A stretch of DNA of 64,000 bases from Chloroflexota bacterium (GTDB taxonomy: Bacteria; Chloroflexota; Limnocylindria; Limnocylindrales; CSP1-4): the NCBI GenBank assembly GCA_019637815.1, contig JAHBUZ010000006.1, positions 62,001-126,000 on the forward strand, in the 5' to 3' direction. Shown one piece after another: positions 1 through 8,874 of this stretch. How positions within the stretch are numbered: position 1 is the first letter of the stretch; each line of letters starts with the position of its first letter. Under the pieces are notes generated by a model. The model was not told the origin of the DNA. It saw only the letters and a program-made list of their open reading frames with translations, and made no database searches. Made by a program: the position numbers and the translations under genes.

Positions 1-1
1 C

Positions 2-454
2 GCCACGCAGGTCACGGGCGTCCTCCTGCCTGGGAGCAGCGCGCGCCTGGAGCTGCGCACCGCGAACCGGACCCTCCGCGGACGTGTGACGCTCCCCGGC
101 TCCACCGGCGGCGTGACGCGCTCCTGGAAGCTGGACGGGGCGACGATCACGCTCCGACCGGGCCAGCGGGTCGCGGCGTCCAGCGCCAACCCTGGCGGCT
201 TCATGGATGTGGGCATGGCCGTGCCGGACGGACTGACCGCGGCGAACGCGGCACAGGACCGCGTCAAGGGGGAGTGCCTGCCCGGACGCGCGTACCGCAT
301 CTCCGGCCCGGGCATCGACGCGATCGCCGCGTCCAGCTCCTCCAACGGCGGCTTCATGGAGGAGGTGCCGGGCCTGGATCCCGGGGACGAGCTGACCCTC
401 GAATGCCTGACGCGCAGTGGGGACGTGGTGATCGATCGGCTCATCGCCAAGTGA
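2..454 (+). CDS. C-terminal part of an unrecognised protein
   Basis: The frame is open from the first bases of the window, so the gene starts upstream; an internal GTG at 86 is unlikely to be the true start. About 150 residues remain. They contain two similar segments, AASSANPGGFMD and AASSSSNGGFMEE, about 50 residues apart, which suggests a small internally duplicated beta domain. Two cysteines are present (GECLPGR, LECLTRS). I do not recognise the family. A strong hairpin follows the stop directly. Confidence 0.6.
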   Translation, partial: ATQVTGVLLPGSSARLELRTANRTLRGRVTLPGSTGGVTRSWKLDGATITLRPGQRVAASSANPGGFMDVGMAVPDGLTAANAAQDRVKGECLPGRAYRISGPGIDAIAASSSSNGGFMEEVPGLDPGDELTLECLTRSGDVVIDRLIAK

Positions 455-460
455 GCCGGC

Positions 461-482
461 GGTCGTCCCTCCGGGGACGACC
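461..482 (+). terminator. Hairpin terminator after the partial gene
   Basis: A perfect 9-bp stem, GGTCGTCCC/GGGACGACC, with a 4-base TCCG loop begins 6 bases after the stop. There is no T tract, as is common in GC-rich genomes. The following 235 bases up to the nhaA stop hold no gene I can support. Confidence 0.6.
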
Positions 483-717
483 ACTCCCGCCGATGGGATG
501 CCGCAGTGCGCTCGGGCCAGCCATCGCATGGCCGCGCGTGCACGCGTCGATGGCCGGGATGCCCCCATGCCTTCCGGGTGGGCCGTCGCGATCCTGGTGA
601 TGGGCACGTCCGCCGTCGGTCCGCGGCGCGCGGCTCGGCGACCGGGCCTGGGTGCGACTCGGATACGCGGGGTCCCCCGCCACCGAGCCGTGGCGCGCAC
701 CGGTCGGCGACCGGACC

Positions 718-1908
718 TCAGGGACGACGCGTGACCAGCCGCATCGCGATCCAGCCAAGGGTGCCCGCCAGGACCGACGCTGCGAGGATGCCCAGCTTGG
801 CGCCGTGGTGGCCCGCCTCGTCGAGTGCCGCCAGCTCCGCGATGAACAGGGACATCGTGAAGCCGATGCCCGCGAGGATCCCGAGCGCGCCCATGTGGGC
901 CCAGGTGGTGCCGTCGGGCAGCCCGCGTCCGGTCACGCGGCTCAGCAGCCACGTCGTGCCCAGGATGCCCACGGGCTTGCCGATGAGCAGCCCGAGGACC
1001 ACGCCGAGCGTCACCGGCTCCACGAGCACCCCGAGGTCACCACTGAGCCGCACCCCGGCGTTGGCGAGCGCGAATACGGGCACGATGACGAACGCCGACC
1101 AGGGATGCAGCAGGTGCTCGAGGCTGATGAGCGGTAAGCGGGTCGGACGCCCGTCGGCCGGACGCTGACCGACCATCGTCGGGATGGTCGCCGCGAGCAG
1201 CACCCCCGCGATCGTCGCGTGGACCCCGGACGCCAGGACGCCGACCCAGAGCGCGACTCCCAGCGCGCCGTACACCAGGAGCGACCGGACGCCGCGCCGG
1301 TTGGCGATGACCAGGAGGACGACGCAGACGACCGCCTCGGCCACGCCGAGCAGCTCGATGGAGCGCGTGTAGAACAGCGCGATGACGAGCACCGCGAGCA
1401 GGTCGTCGACGATCGCGAGCGTGGTCAGGAAGACCTTGATCGATGTCGGCACCCGGGAGCCGACGAGCGCCAGGACGCCGAGCGCGAACGCGATGTCCGT
1501 GGCCATCGGCACGCCCCAGCCGCTCTGGCCGGGTCCGCCCGCGTTGAGCGCGAGGAAGATGATCGCGGGCACGACCGCCCCACCCACCGCCGCCGCGATG
1601 GGCAGCATCGCGGTGCGTGGCTCGCGCAGCTCGCCGAGGACGAGCTCGCGCTTGATCTCGAGGCCCACGACGAGGAAGAAGATGGCCATCAGGCCGTCGT
1701 TCACCCAGTGGCCGAGGGACATGCCCCAGGTCCGGCCATCGACGGTCACGCCGAGGTAGGTGTGCCACAGCGCGTCCCAGTCATCGCCGAGCGGTGAGTT
1801 CGCGATGACCAGCGCCACCACCGCGGCGAGCATCAGGAGCAGCCCGCCGGCGGCCTCCTGCCGCAGGAACGCACGCAGCGGCTCGAGCAGTCGGGTCGAG
1901 CTGGGCAT
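718..1908 (-). CDS. nhaA: Na+/H+ antiporter NhaA
   Basis: Membrane antiporter that exchanges cytoplasmic Na+ for external H+, for pH and sodium homeostasis. The 396 residues match the usual NhaA length. Family signatures are clear: EAAGGLLLMLAA at the N-terminus, FFLVVGLEIKRELVLGEL in the second helix, PMATDIAFALGVLAL, and the ion-binding aspartate pair in AIVDDLLAVLVIALFY. About twelve hydrophobic segments follow one another, ending in GTLGWIAMRLV. The gene stands alone and is divergent from the secreted-protein gene at 2097. Confidence 0.97.
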   Translation of the reverse strand: MPSSTRLLEPLRAFLRQEAAGGLLLMLAAVVALVIANSPLGDDWDALWHTYLGVTVDGRTWGMSLGHWVNDGLMAIFFLVVGLEIKRELVLGELREPRTAMLPIAAAVGGAVVPAIIFLALNAGGPGQSGWGVPMATDIAFALGVLALVGSRVPTSIKVFLTTLAIVDDLLAVLVIALFYTRSIELLGVAEAVVCVVLLVIANRRGVRSLLVYGALGVALWVGVLASGVHATIAGVLLAATIPTMVGQRPADGRPTRLPLISLEHLLHPWSAFVIVPVFALANAGVRLSGDLGVLVEPVTLGVVLGLLIGKPVGILGTTWLLSRVTGRGLPDGTTWAHMGALGILAGIGFTMSLFIAELAALDEAGHHGAKLGILAASVLAGTLGWIAMRLVTRRP

Positions 1909-2096
1909 GGCCGTAGCCTACCCGAGGGTCACCGCGGTCGCCGACGACTCGACGGGAGACCCCGCGGCCGTCGCGACGGGACCTGGATCAGGCGCTTCGA
2001 TATGGCACATCCGCTTTCCCAGGTCCGTCACCACGGCTATCCTCGGCCATGTTCCCGACGCCGGCGAGCGGCGTCGCCCGAGGAGGAGCCCCAGCC

Positions 2097-3317
2097 ATGC
2101 CCTCGTTCACGATGATCATCCGCGCAGCCGTCATCGCTCTATCGGCCGTGGTCCACGCCGTGCCGGTGACGGCGGCGGATCCGTCGTCGCTGCCACCAGC
2201 GGGCACCGGGGTGCGGGTCACGTTCTACTCGGCGAGCGCCAGCGTGCCTGGAGCGTCGCACCAGGCCGTGTGGAAGCCGGACTGCGACCCCGCGGTCGAG
2301 GAGTGCTGGACCGATCCGGCCACCGGCAGGACGATCGGCCAGGATGCGGTCCCCGGAGCGGCGGGGGAAGGCCTGACCCAGCTCGATATCCTGTATCTCG
2401 ACACCGATACGTGCGTCGCGATGGTGACCCAGTACTTCCCGGAGATCGAGAGCGGCTCGCTCGTCAGCGGCCCTCCCGTGGGCGCCGTGGGACGCGGCGG
2501 CGCCTGCTCCGACTTCTGGATCCCGCCGGCACAGCTCGCCGCGATGCAGACGCTGCCGGGAGCGCTGCAGGTGCTGCGGGGGCCGTACACGCTGGGCACG
2601 CGCTCGTTCGATGCGGTGAGCGTCTCATCGGGGACATCCGCCGGATACAGCCATTCGGCGTACGAGGCGGGCACCGGCTACCTCATGGTGGCCAGCTCAC
2701 GGACCCAGGGGTCATCGGTGCCGACGATCGAGAACGACAAGGTCGTCGGCGGCACCGGGAGCACCCTCATCACCTACGCGCAGCTGCTCGGGGCCCGCGC
2801 GGTGGGATGGCTCGGTGTCGCGGAGCCACTGCCGCAGGCGGCCCTCGCGGTCGACCATCTCGTCTACACCTGCTCCTCGACCACCGCTGCGCCCGGCCTC
2901 ATGGAAGGCGCCGTCGTCCTGCCATGCAGCCTCGACGCACGGGTGACCGCACGGGCCCCGCTGTACATGGAGCTGGCGACGACGATCCAGCAGTCCGATG
3001 GCGTGACGTCCGTGCCCACCACGTTCACGGGCACGGACATCGTGGCGGCCGCGGGTCCCGGCGGACTGTTCGCCTCGCCGAGCCTCCTCGCCACCCTCAC
3101 GACCGGCACCGTGGTCGATGACGACCCCATCACGAGGGTGCGCATGGCCGTGACGGCCACCGACGCGAGCACCGTCACGATCTCGATGACCACGCCCATC
3201 GAGACACGCCAGCTGATCTACGAGCGCGCCACCGGCTGGCTCCTGCGGGTGACGACCGAGCAGCGACGGGGCGGGTTCATCTACCAGACCGATTACCAGC
3301 TGACCGGACGCGAGTAG
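2097..3317 (+). CDS. Secreted protein of an unrecognised family, copy 1 (406 aa)
   Basis: An exported protein of unknown function. I chose the ATG at 2097 over the in-frame ATG at 2049 because GAGGAG lies about 9 bases upstream and because it puts a normal signal peptide (MIIRAAVIALSAVVHAVPVTAAD) at the N-terminus. The mature part looks all-beta, with several cysteines (CDPAVEEC, CVAM, CSDFW, CSST, LPCS). The key observation is homology to the protein at 61905. Both are 406 residues and share, in order, a W-P-QLA-M/V segment, VLRG-x(4)-LG-R-x-D-AV, a Y-x(4)-TG-L motif, a LLG-R-GI/WLG segment, and a C-terminal TG-x-L strand. No known domain recognised. Its 3' end overlaps the convergent gene at 3293 by 25 bases. 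Confidence 0.85.
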   Translation: MPSFTMIIRAAVIALSAVVHAVPVTAADPSSLPPAGTGVRVTFYSASASVPGASHQAVWKPDCDPAVEECWTDPATGRTIGQDAVPGAAGEGLTQLDILYLDTDTCVAMVTQYFPEIESGSLVSGPPVGAVGRGGACSDFWIPPAQLAAMQTLPGALQVLRGPYTLGTRSFDAVSVSSGTSAGYSHSAYEAGTGYLMVASSRTQGSSVPTIENDKVVGGTGSTLITYAQLLGARAVGWLGVAEPLPQAALAVDHLVYTCSSTTAAPGLMEGAVVLPCSLDARVTARAPLYMELATTIQQSDGVTSVPTTFTGTDIVAAAGPGGLFASPSLLATLTTGTVVDDDPITRVRMAVTATDASTVTISMTTPIETRQLIYERATGWLLRVTTEQRRGGFIYQTDYQLTGRE

Positions 3318-5215
3318 GCCTCGCGAGGTCCGCGATCGGTCGCTGGCGCGCCCAGGGAGTGCCCTGCATCGGTCACGCGTGATACGCCGCGATCGACCGC
3401 GCCGCGCCGTCCCCCCATCTCGAGCGGCCGCTCCACATATGCCGGCCAGTGGTCGGCGGATCCGACATAGCCGACGGTCAGCAGGTAGCGTGTCGCGTCG
3501 GGTACCAGCGCTGGCTCGAAGGTCGCGGTGCCGAGGGCATCCGTCAGCCTGCTGGGCAGCTCGACCGGCTGGGGTGCCAGGGGGAGCCGATCCCGCCCGA
3601 CCTCCGTCCCGCGGAGCCACATCACGGCGGCATAGGCCGTCCCGACGGATCGCGTTCCGATCCCGGTCCGGACCTCCAGCGTGTAGGCGCTGCCCGGCGT
3701 GACCGCGAACGCCGGATGGTCGACGAACAGGTCCTCGTCCCGCGCTGCGCGCAACCGCAGCATCCTGCCATCGCCGATATCGCTCGACACGATCGAGGCC
3801 CGGCCCGAGCCGCTGATGTGCCAGTCGGGTCCGCGCCTGGTGAAGCGGCCGTTGCGGACCAGGTCGGTGGTCGAGCCAGCGACCGTGAACCGGACCCGAT
3901 AGATGCGCAGGTCCGTCCTGCCGGGCTCGGCGCCCTCGGTGTTGACCCGGATGCCCACGATGGCGGCGCGTGCGTCCTCCGGGACCTGCCCGCTCATCCG
4001 GAGCACCTGGCGGGCGGCTCCCACCGGCAGCATGCGCGCGGTCAACGGCGCGTCCTCGATGGGCGTCCCATCGGCCGTCGCGAGGCTCGCCGTCAACGCG
4101 AGGTGGCCGGCCGGATCCCTGGTGATGGTCGCCCCGATCCGCGTCCGCGGGGCGAAATAGCGGTCGATGAACCCGGTGAAGGTGGTCGGATCGGACTCCG
4201 GCAGCGTCCGGTCAGGATGGTCCATCCAGGACTGCAGGACGACGTGGTCCGGCCGACCGCCGTGGAGCTCCTCGTACGTGAACGCGCGCTGGAGGGCACG
4301 ATCCACCCATTCGGCATCGGACGTGGCATGACCGCCGTTGTAGATCAGCCCGAACTCGATGCCTCGCTCGCGGGTACCCTCCTCGATCTGCCGGACGAGC
4401 GTCGGCCAATCGGGTCGGCCCTCCCAGTCGATGTCGACGTGCAGGAAGTCCAGTGGCTCTCCCGTCGCCGCCGCGTATGCATCCGCCCACTCGAGCAGCG
4501 CCTCCGGACTGACGTCGGTCCAGAGCGGCTCGGTGTCGCCGATGACGATGTCCGGTGCATACTCCCGCAGCTGTCGGATGAAGGGGACGGTGCGCCGGGC
4601 GATCTCGTCGGTGGGCCAACGACAGGCGTTCGGTGTGTCGAACCGCTCGCTGGCGAACGCCCATGACTCGTCGAAGACGACGATGTCGACGTGGCCACCG
4701 GCGGCCTCGATCCTCCAGAATGGCTCCAGGCCGAAGTCGAAGCCCTCGATCCCGGTGCCACAACCCACGCTGTCCGACAGGATCCCGATCTCCAGCGCGA
4801 GTGCGAGCCCTCGCTCCCGGACGCCCCCCACCAGACGGCGCAGCTGGTCGGCGGTGGCGTAGTTCATCACCCAGCTGGAATAGATCCGGAACACCTGCAC
4901 ATGCTCCTGGGCGGTGGTCCACGGGGCGTCCGGCGCCCAGAGGTCGTCGTAGTCCACCGAGCCGCCGTACCCCATGTGCGGCGTGTGGGCGGGCAGTGGC
5001 GCGAACCAGGTCAGGGGTCGGGTCGTCGGCTCGGCCGCCGCGGACGTCCGGGCCGGGCCGGGCTCCGGGCTTGTCGAGCGAGGGTTCTCGCTGACGGACG
5101 CCGTGGGAGGCTGACCAGACATGCGACCCGTGGATCCACTGGACGATGGCATCGCGCTCCCCCAACCCAGCAGCACGGACGTGAGGACCGCAGCCAGACG
5201 AAGCGTCATCATCAC
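3293..5215 (-). CDS. Secreted glycoside-hydrolase-like TIM-barrel protein with C-terminal beta domains
   Basis: A 640-residue exported protein. A short signal peptide (about residues 1-22) and a Ser/Pro/Thr-rich linker to about residue 65 lead into a putative (beta/alpha)8 domain at about 68-345. It carries acidic residues at strand ends typical of glycosidases: E142 in ALEIGIL, D182-E183 in FDESW, E229 in GDTEPLW, and DIDWEG. From about 350 to 600 there are two beta-sandwich-like segments resembling carbohydrate-binding modules (VRNGRF, YTLEVRTG, YLLTVGYVG). The last 40 residues are low-complexity and overlap the convergent gene at 2097. I infer a polysaccharide-acting enzyme, but I cannot assign a GH family or substrate. 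Confidence 0.75.
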   Translation of the reverse strand: MMMTLRLAAVLTSVLLGWGSAMPSSSGSTGRMSGQPPTASVSENPRSTSPEPGPARTSAAAEPTTRPLTWFAPLPAHTPHMGYGGSVDYDDLWAPDAPWTTAQEHVQVFRIYSSWVMNYATADQLRRLVGGVRERGLALALEIGILSDSVGCGTGIEGFDFGLEPFWRIEAAGGHVDIVVFDESWAFASERFDTPNACRWPTDEIARRTVPFIRQLREYAPDIVIGDTEPLWTDVSPEALLEWADAYAAATGEPLDFLHVDIDWEGRPDWPTLVRQIEEGTRERGIEFGLIYNGGHATSDAEWVDRALQRAFTYEELHGGRPDHVVLQSWMDHPDRTLPESDPTTFTGFIDRYFAPRTRIGATITRDPAGHLALTASLATADGTPIEDAPLTARMLPVGAARQVLRMSGQVPEDARAAIVGIRVNTEGAEPGRTDLRIYRVRFTVAGSTTDLVRNGRFTRRGPDWHISGSGRASIVSSDIGDGRMLRLRAARDEDLFVDHPAFAVTPGSAYTLEVRTGIGTRSVGTAYAAVMWLRGTEVGRDRLPLAPQPVELPSRLTDALGTATFEPALVPDATRYLLTVGYVGSADHWPAYVERPLEMGGRRGAVDRGVSRVTDAGHSLGAPATDRGPREAYSRPVSW

Positions 5216-5537
5216 CCTCCCTCCCGGACGGATCGCGCGACCGACACGGGATCGTCGATATGGCAGCCCTCGTGGATCCGTCGTCCGATCCGCTCGGTGA
5301 TCCTGCCAGTGTCGCCGATGGGGGAAGGCCCCGGTTCCGGGGCGCTGGGTGGATCACGGGAGCGAGACGGTCATCCTCCATGGGCGCCTTGTCGATCCCG
5401 GCCCATACTCGGCGGGCGCGATGGTGGACGCCGCGACCATCCAGAGCGAGTCGCGATCCGATGCAGCGAACGTCGGTGCGAGATCCACGTGGATGTCGCG
5501 ACCTGCCGTCACCTTCTCGTCCCGTCGGTGTCCCCGT
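5216..5537. other. Intergenic stretch, no gene seen
   Basis: Between the start of the glycosidase-like gene and the end of the aldo/keto reductase remnant. Several frames are open here because of base composition, but none has a ribosome site or recognisable protein sequence. It may hold further decayed sequence linked to the adjacent pseudogene. Confidence 0.4.
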
Positions 5538-5716
5538 TCACGTGCCGGGTCGACCGGGAGGAAGCTGCGCCCCGTAGTCCCGTGCGATCAGATCCTGCCG
5601 CTTCGTCATCTCCTCGTCGGAGATGACGAAGTCGTCGTCGATGAACCAGTGCCCACGCCCAGCCTCGGGATCCCGATGCCGTTCGAAAGCGTGTCGGTCT
5701 CGTTCAGGATCGCCAT
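5538..5716 (-). pseudogene. Aldo/keto reductase remnant: N- and C-termini joined, plus a 1-base frameshift
   Basis: The reading from the ATG at 5716 gives MAILNETDTLSNGIGIPRLG, the classical start of an aldo/keto reductase. Near 5653 the frame must shift by one base (ACTGG where ACTTGG is expected) to continue as WFIDDD, the normal continuation of that N-terminus. The next residues, FVISDEEMTKRQDLIARDYG, resemble the extreme C-terminus of the same family. About 220 internal codons are therefore missing, including the catalytic Asp-Tyr-Lys-His region. The start overlaps the end of the cupin gene at 5704, so the two were once an operon. Non-functional as a reductase. Confidence 0.75.
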
Positions 5717-6147
5717 GCGTCGTCTCCCGTCGCTGGCAGGGTGCTGTACACCTCGTCGGTGACCGGCTCCAGCCACTCGTTGCTGACATCCCCACCGGGG
5801 GTGATGAAGGCGAGGTGGGAGAACCACGAGTCGACCTTCGCGCCGTGCCAGTGCTTCGTCCCGGCCGGGACACGGATCACGGTGCCGGGCTCCATGCTCA
5901 CCGGCTCCTCGCCCTCGGCTTGATACCAGCCACTGCCGGCCGTGCACAACAGTACCTGATCGCCACCGCCGTTCGAACCGTGGTGGATGTGCCAGTCGTT
6001 ACGGCAGCCTGGCTCGAAGGACACGTTGCTCACCGGGACGTTCCCACCGGTCAGCGGGGCCAGGTAGCTCTGGCCGATGAAGTGCTCGGCGTAGGCATCA
6101 TTCGGCTCCCCGAGGGGGAAGATCTGCTCGAATCCGCTCTTGGTCAT
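5704..6147 (-). CDS. Cupin-domain protein
   Basis: A 147-residue single-domain cupin. The metal-binding motifs are readable: motif 1 is WHIHHGSNGGGDQVLLCTAGSG and motif 2 is PGTVIRVPAGTKHWHGA, giving His/Glu-type ligands in a small beta-barrel. Proteins of this type are often encoded beside aldo/keto reductases or carboxymuconolactone decarboxylases and are annotated as quercetinase-like or oxidoreductase-associated cupins; their substrates are mostly unknown. I chose the ATG at 6147 because AGGAA lies a few bases upstream and MTKSGFEQIFPLG is a usual family start. The neighbouring reductase is a remnant, so this gene may have lost its partner. Confidence 0.9.
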   Translation of the reverse strand: MTKSGFEQIFPLGEPNDAYAEHFIGQSYLAPLTGGNVPVSNVSFEPGCRNDWHIHHGSNGGGDQVLLCTAGSGWYQAEGEEPVSMEPGTVIRVPAGTKHWHGAKVDSWFSHLAFITPGGDVSNEWLEPVTDEVYSTLPATGDDAWRS

Positions 6148-6286
6148 GTCGTTTCCTGCTCTCGCATATCCCCGATGCTCGTACGCGGGCCGCGATCCGT
6201 GCAAAAGGAAGGGTCCATCCTGGGCGGGTCCACGTCTCGGGCGCTGTCCTGGGCACGTTCGCCGACGTGTCGGGGCATGACGACGG

Positions 6287-6841
6287 TCAGCACACCGGCC
6301 GGTCCAGCCTCGTCGGCCTCGAGGATGGCGGTGGCTCCCGCCAGTCGATCCGTGCGCCGTCCGCGCCGAGTGCCGCGGTGAACTCGTCCGCCAGCGCGGA
6401 CGCGGCGACCGTCCTGCCAAGCAGCTTGATGGCCGCGCCGAGCGCCACCCAGGAGCCGTCCGGAAAGAAGGACAGCACGTTGCAGTAGGCGGCCGAGGGC
6501 GCTTCCGACTCGTCGTTGATCCACCATTCGCACCGGAACTCGCCACGCGGTGCCGAGGTGACCAGGTGCCTGGGGCGGACACCGATCAGGCCACCGATGG
6601 TGGAGACCGCCAGTCTCCCGTCGCTCACCACCGCGCAGAGGTTGGAGTGGGGCGCGATCCGGCGCCCTGCGTCGAGCCCGCGGCCCTCGATGTGGACCTG
6701 CAGGTCGGCGCGGTGACGCGATCCCAGCGAGTCGGATGCATCCAACGCTCCGCCGTTCACGGGACCACCCACCAGGTAGGCCTGCAGCGTCTCCCCGGGG
6801 TAGGTGGACCGCAGCCAGGCTTCGACATGCTGTCGCTTCAT
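6287..6841 (-). CDS. Unrecognised protein, PH-like fold suspected (pair member 1)
   Basis: 184 residues with no signal peptide or membrane segment. The ATG at 6841 is preceded by a strong GAAGGAGAGGG. It aligns loosely with the next gene upstream: both open with a short basic helix, then PGE, then a segment LCAVVSDGRLAVST or LFGAVSTQRLVLGR, followed by WW and aromatic strands. This strand pattern recalls bacterial PH-like domains (L-x-V-T-x-x-R-L), but I would not assign the fold without a profile search. The C-terminal 20 residues are proline/arginine-rich. Confidence 0.7.
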   Translation of the reverse strand: MKRQHVEAWLRSTYPGETLQAYLVGGPVNGGALDASDSLGSRHRADLQVHIEGRGLDAGRRIAPHSNLCAVVSDGRLAVSTIGGLIGVRPRHLVTSAPRGEFRCEWWINDESEAPSAAYCNVLSFFPDGSWVALGAAIKLLGRTVAASALADEFTAALGADGARIDWREPPPSSRPTRLDRPVC

Positions 6842-6873
6842 CGGGCGATCCCTCTCCTTCTCGTGATGTTCTG

Positions 6874-7335
6874 TCAGCGCTCGAGGTGCACCGCGTTGTC
6901 ACCGAGGGCTCGGATGAAGCCATCGCTGTTGTGCCTGTCGTGGACGAGGCACGTCGTGTCCCACCACGTTCCATCGGTCACTCGCAGCACCAGATGTCGC
7001 CAGTCGGGGCCGAGCTGTCGCCGATCCCACCACGACAGGTGGAACGACGAACGGTCGAGCGACAGCAGCTCCTCTTTCGGTGTGAAGCGCCAGCCGCCCT
7101 GGCGCCCGAGCACCAGCCGCTGTGTCGAGACTGCTCCGAACAGATTCGTGTGCCCCGCCAGGAGCCGCAGGTTGGGGTCGAGTCCCAGCGCATCGGTGAG
7201 TTCGCGGCGGGCTGCTCCCTGCGGGGTGTGGTTCGGGCTGGGGGGCTCCATCAGCACGCCCCAGCCGGTGAACGCTTCACCCGGCCGGGCACGCTCGGTG
7301 AACCACTGCTCGATGAGTTGCTCGTGTCGACCCAT
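6874..7335 (-). CDS. Unrecognised protein, PH-like fold suspected (pair member 2)
   Basis: 153 residues from the ATG at 7335. In-frame ATGs at 7350 and 7413 exist, but the 7335 start lines up with its neighbour's N-terminus (MGRHEQLIEQWF versus MKRQHVEAWLRS). It has the same order of features as the gene at 6287: a helix, PGE, LFGAVSTQRLVLGRQGG, a FTPKEELLSL strand, SWWDRR and a C-terminal helix. It lies 32 bases upstream of that gene on the same strand, so the two form an operon and look like an old duplication. Function unknown. Confidence 0.7.
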   Translation of the reverse strand: MGRHEQLIEQWFTERARPGEAFTGWGVLMEPPSPNHTPQGAARRELTDALGLDPNLRLLAGHTNLFGAVSTQRLVLGRQGGWRFTPKEELLSLDRSSFHLSWWDRRQLGPDWRHLVLRVTDGTWWDTTCLVHDRHNSDGFIRALGDNAVHLER

Positions 7336-7492
7336 ATCCCCGATCCTCATCCCCTCGCTCCGGCAGGTGAGCCGTTCGTGCCGCTCCTGGGCGACCTGTC
7401 TCGTGTGACTCATGACCCAGGCACGGCTCGGGCCCGCGCCCGTGAGCGCCGTGGACGCAGCGCCGACCGGCTCCGACCGGCTCCGACCGCCC

Positions 7493-8827
7493 TCAGCCGG
7501 GCTGGACCTGCCAGGACGCAGGGGCCGGCCGTGGCCAGCCGACGGGCGAGGAGGTCGACAGCAGGGACTGGTCGGTGCCGTCCGCGCGCATCACCCAGAG
7601 CGTGACCCCACCATAGCGTTCGCTCTGGAACACGATGGCCGACCCATCGCTGGACCACGCCGGATAGAGGTCCCGTCCTGGATGCGTGGTGAGCGGACGC
7701 TGGTTCGTCCCGTCCGTGTCCATCAGCCAGATGTCGTCATTGCCGTCCCGGTCGGTCGAGAACAGGATGCTGGCACCGTCCGGCGACCAGCGCGGGTCGA
7801 ACGAGCCGCCGCCGGCGAACGTCAGTTGCGTCTGGTCCGATCCATCGGCATCCATCACCCACAGCTGGCTGACGCCGTCCGTCACTCTCCGGAACGCCAG
7901 CCGTTCGCCGTCCGGCGACCACTCCGGGGTCGAATCACGAGCCGGGTCGGTCGTCAGGCGCCGATCCACGCCGGTGGTCAGGTCCAGCACATGGATGTCG
8001 TACTCGGCGTCGCCATCCCGTGAGATATACGCGAGCCGGCGGCCGTCCGGAGCGTAGGACGGTCCGTCCTGCTGCCCGGCACGGACCACGAGTGGCCGGA
8101 TCTCACCGGTCGCGATGTCCACCTCGTGGATATCGTTGTCCTCGCTACCCGCCTGCCGTGCCGCGAACGCCACCGCGCCTCGGTCCGGGCGCCACGACGG
8201 GATATCGAGGAGCGGCCTGACACGCGAGTTCGTGAGGTTCCGTCGCAGGACGCCGGTCGTGGCATCCAGCAGCCAGATGTCCGGCACGTCCTCCGCCTCC
8301 TCGTGGTAGACGGCGACCGGCTGGTCCGGGATCCGGAGGCCACCACTGCGCATCGTGCCCACCAGTGGTGGCTGCCCATACACTCCGCAGATGATGTCCC
8401 GAGCCCCGGCATCCCAGTCGGATTCGATGGGCCAGAACTCGGTCGTCGGCACCAACCAGTCGCTGGACGGCCAGCCCAGGAACTCCTCGTACGCCGGCGC
8501 GCACCGCTCCCGGACGAGGGAGCCCAGATCACCGGCCGGGAACTCGTCGGAATCGGCGAGCGGGACCAGCGCGACGACCTCGTTGTCATGCGGCAGGTCG
8601 CAGTCCTTGGCCACGGGCAACGTGCCGAAGTCATAGTCGCCGGAGGGGAGCCACACGTCGTCGAAGCACATGCCCGGCTCGACGGCGAAGAACCACGCTC
8701 CCGGGGGCCGTGGGGTGGGGGATGGGTCCGCCCCAGCATCCTGGGCAAGGGTGGGCACGGACATCGAGACAGCGAGGGCGCCGCTCAGAGCGATGGCCGT
8801 GACACGGCCGCGTCGGGTCAGATGCAT
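7493..8827 (-). CDS. Secreted septum-formation-like domain fused to a TolB-type beta-propeller
   Basis: 444 residues from the ATG at 8827, with GAAGGA about 9 bases upstream. The signal peptide ends near PTLAQDAG. Residues about 45-170 resemble the actinobacterial septum-formation domain: GMCFDDV, a KDCDLPHDNEVVAL segment and paired cysteines (RCAPAY, DIICGVYG). Residues about 185-440 are a TolB/WD40-like propeller with repeated blades of the type WSPDG-x-x-L-F-x-x-D-x-D-G-N-x-D-I-W (YAPDGRRLAY, WSPDGERLAF, WSPDGASILF, WSSDGSAIVF). Probably an extracytoplasmic protein-binding protein. It is the third gene of a run of propeller genes. Confidence 0.85.
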   Translation of the reverse strand: MHLTRRGRVTAIALSGALAVSMSVPTLAQDAGADPSPTPRPPGAWFFAVEPGMCFDDVWLPSGDYDFGTLPVAKDCDLPHDNEVVALVPLADSDEFPAGDLGSLVRERCAPAYEEFLGWPSSDWLVPTTEFWPIESDWDAGARDIICGVYGQPPLVGTMRSGGLRIPDQPVAVYHEEAEDVPDIWLLDATTGVLRRNLTNSRVRPLLDIPSWRPDRGAVAFAARQAGSEDNDIHEVDIATGEIRPLVVRAGQQDGPSYAPDGRRLAYISRDGDAEYDIHVLDLTTGVDRRLTTDPARDSTPEWSPDGERLAFRRVTDGVSQLWVMDADGSDQTQLTFAGGGSFDPRWSPDGASILFSTDRDGNDDIWLMDTDGTNQRPLTTHPGRDLYPAWSSDGSAIVFQSERYGGVTLWVMRADGTDQSLLSTSSPVGWPRPAPASWQVQPG

Positions 8828-8874
8828 CGCGTCGATCCTTCTCGGGGTGATGAGGACGGGGCCACGATGTGCCG

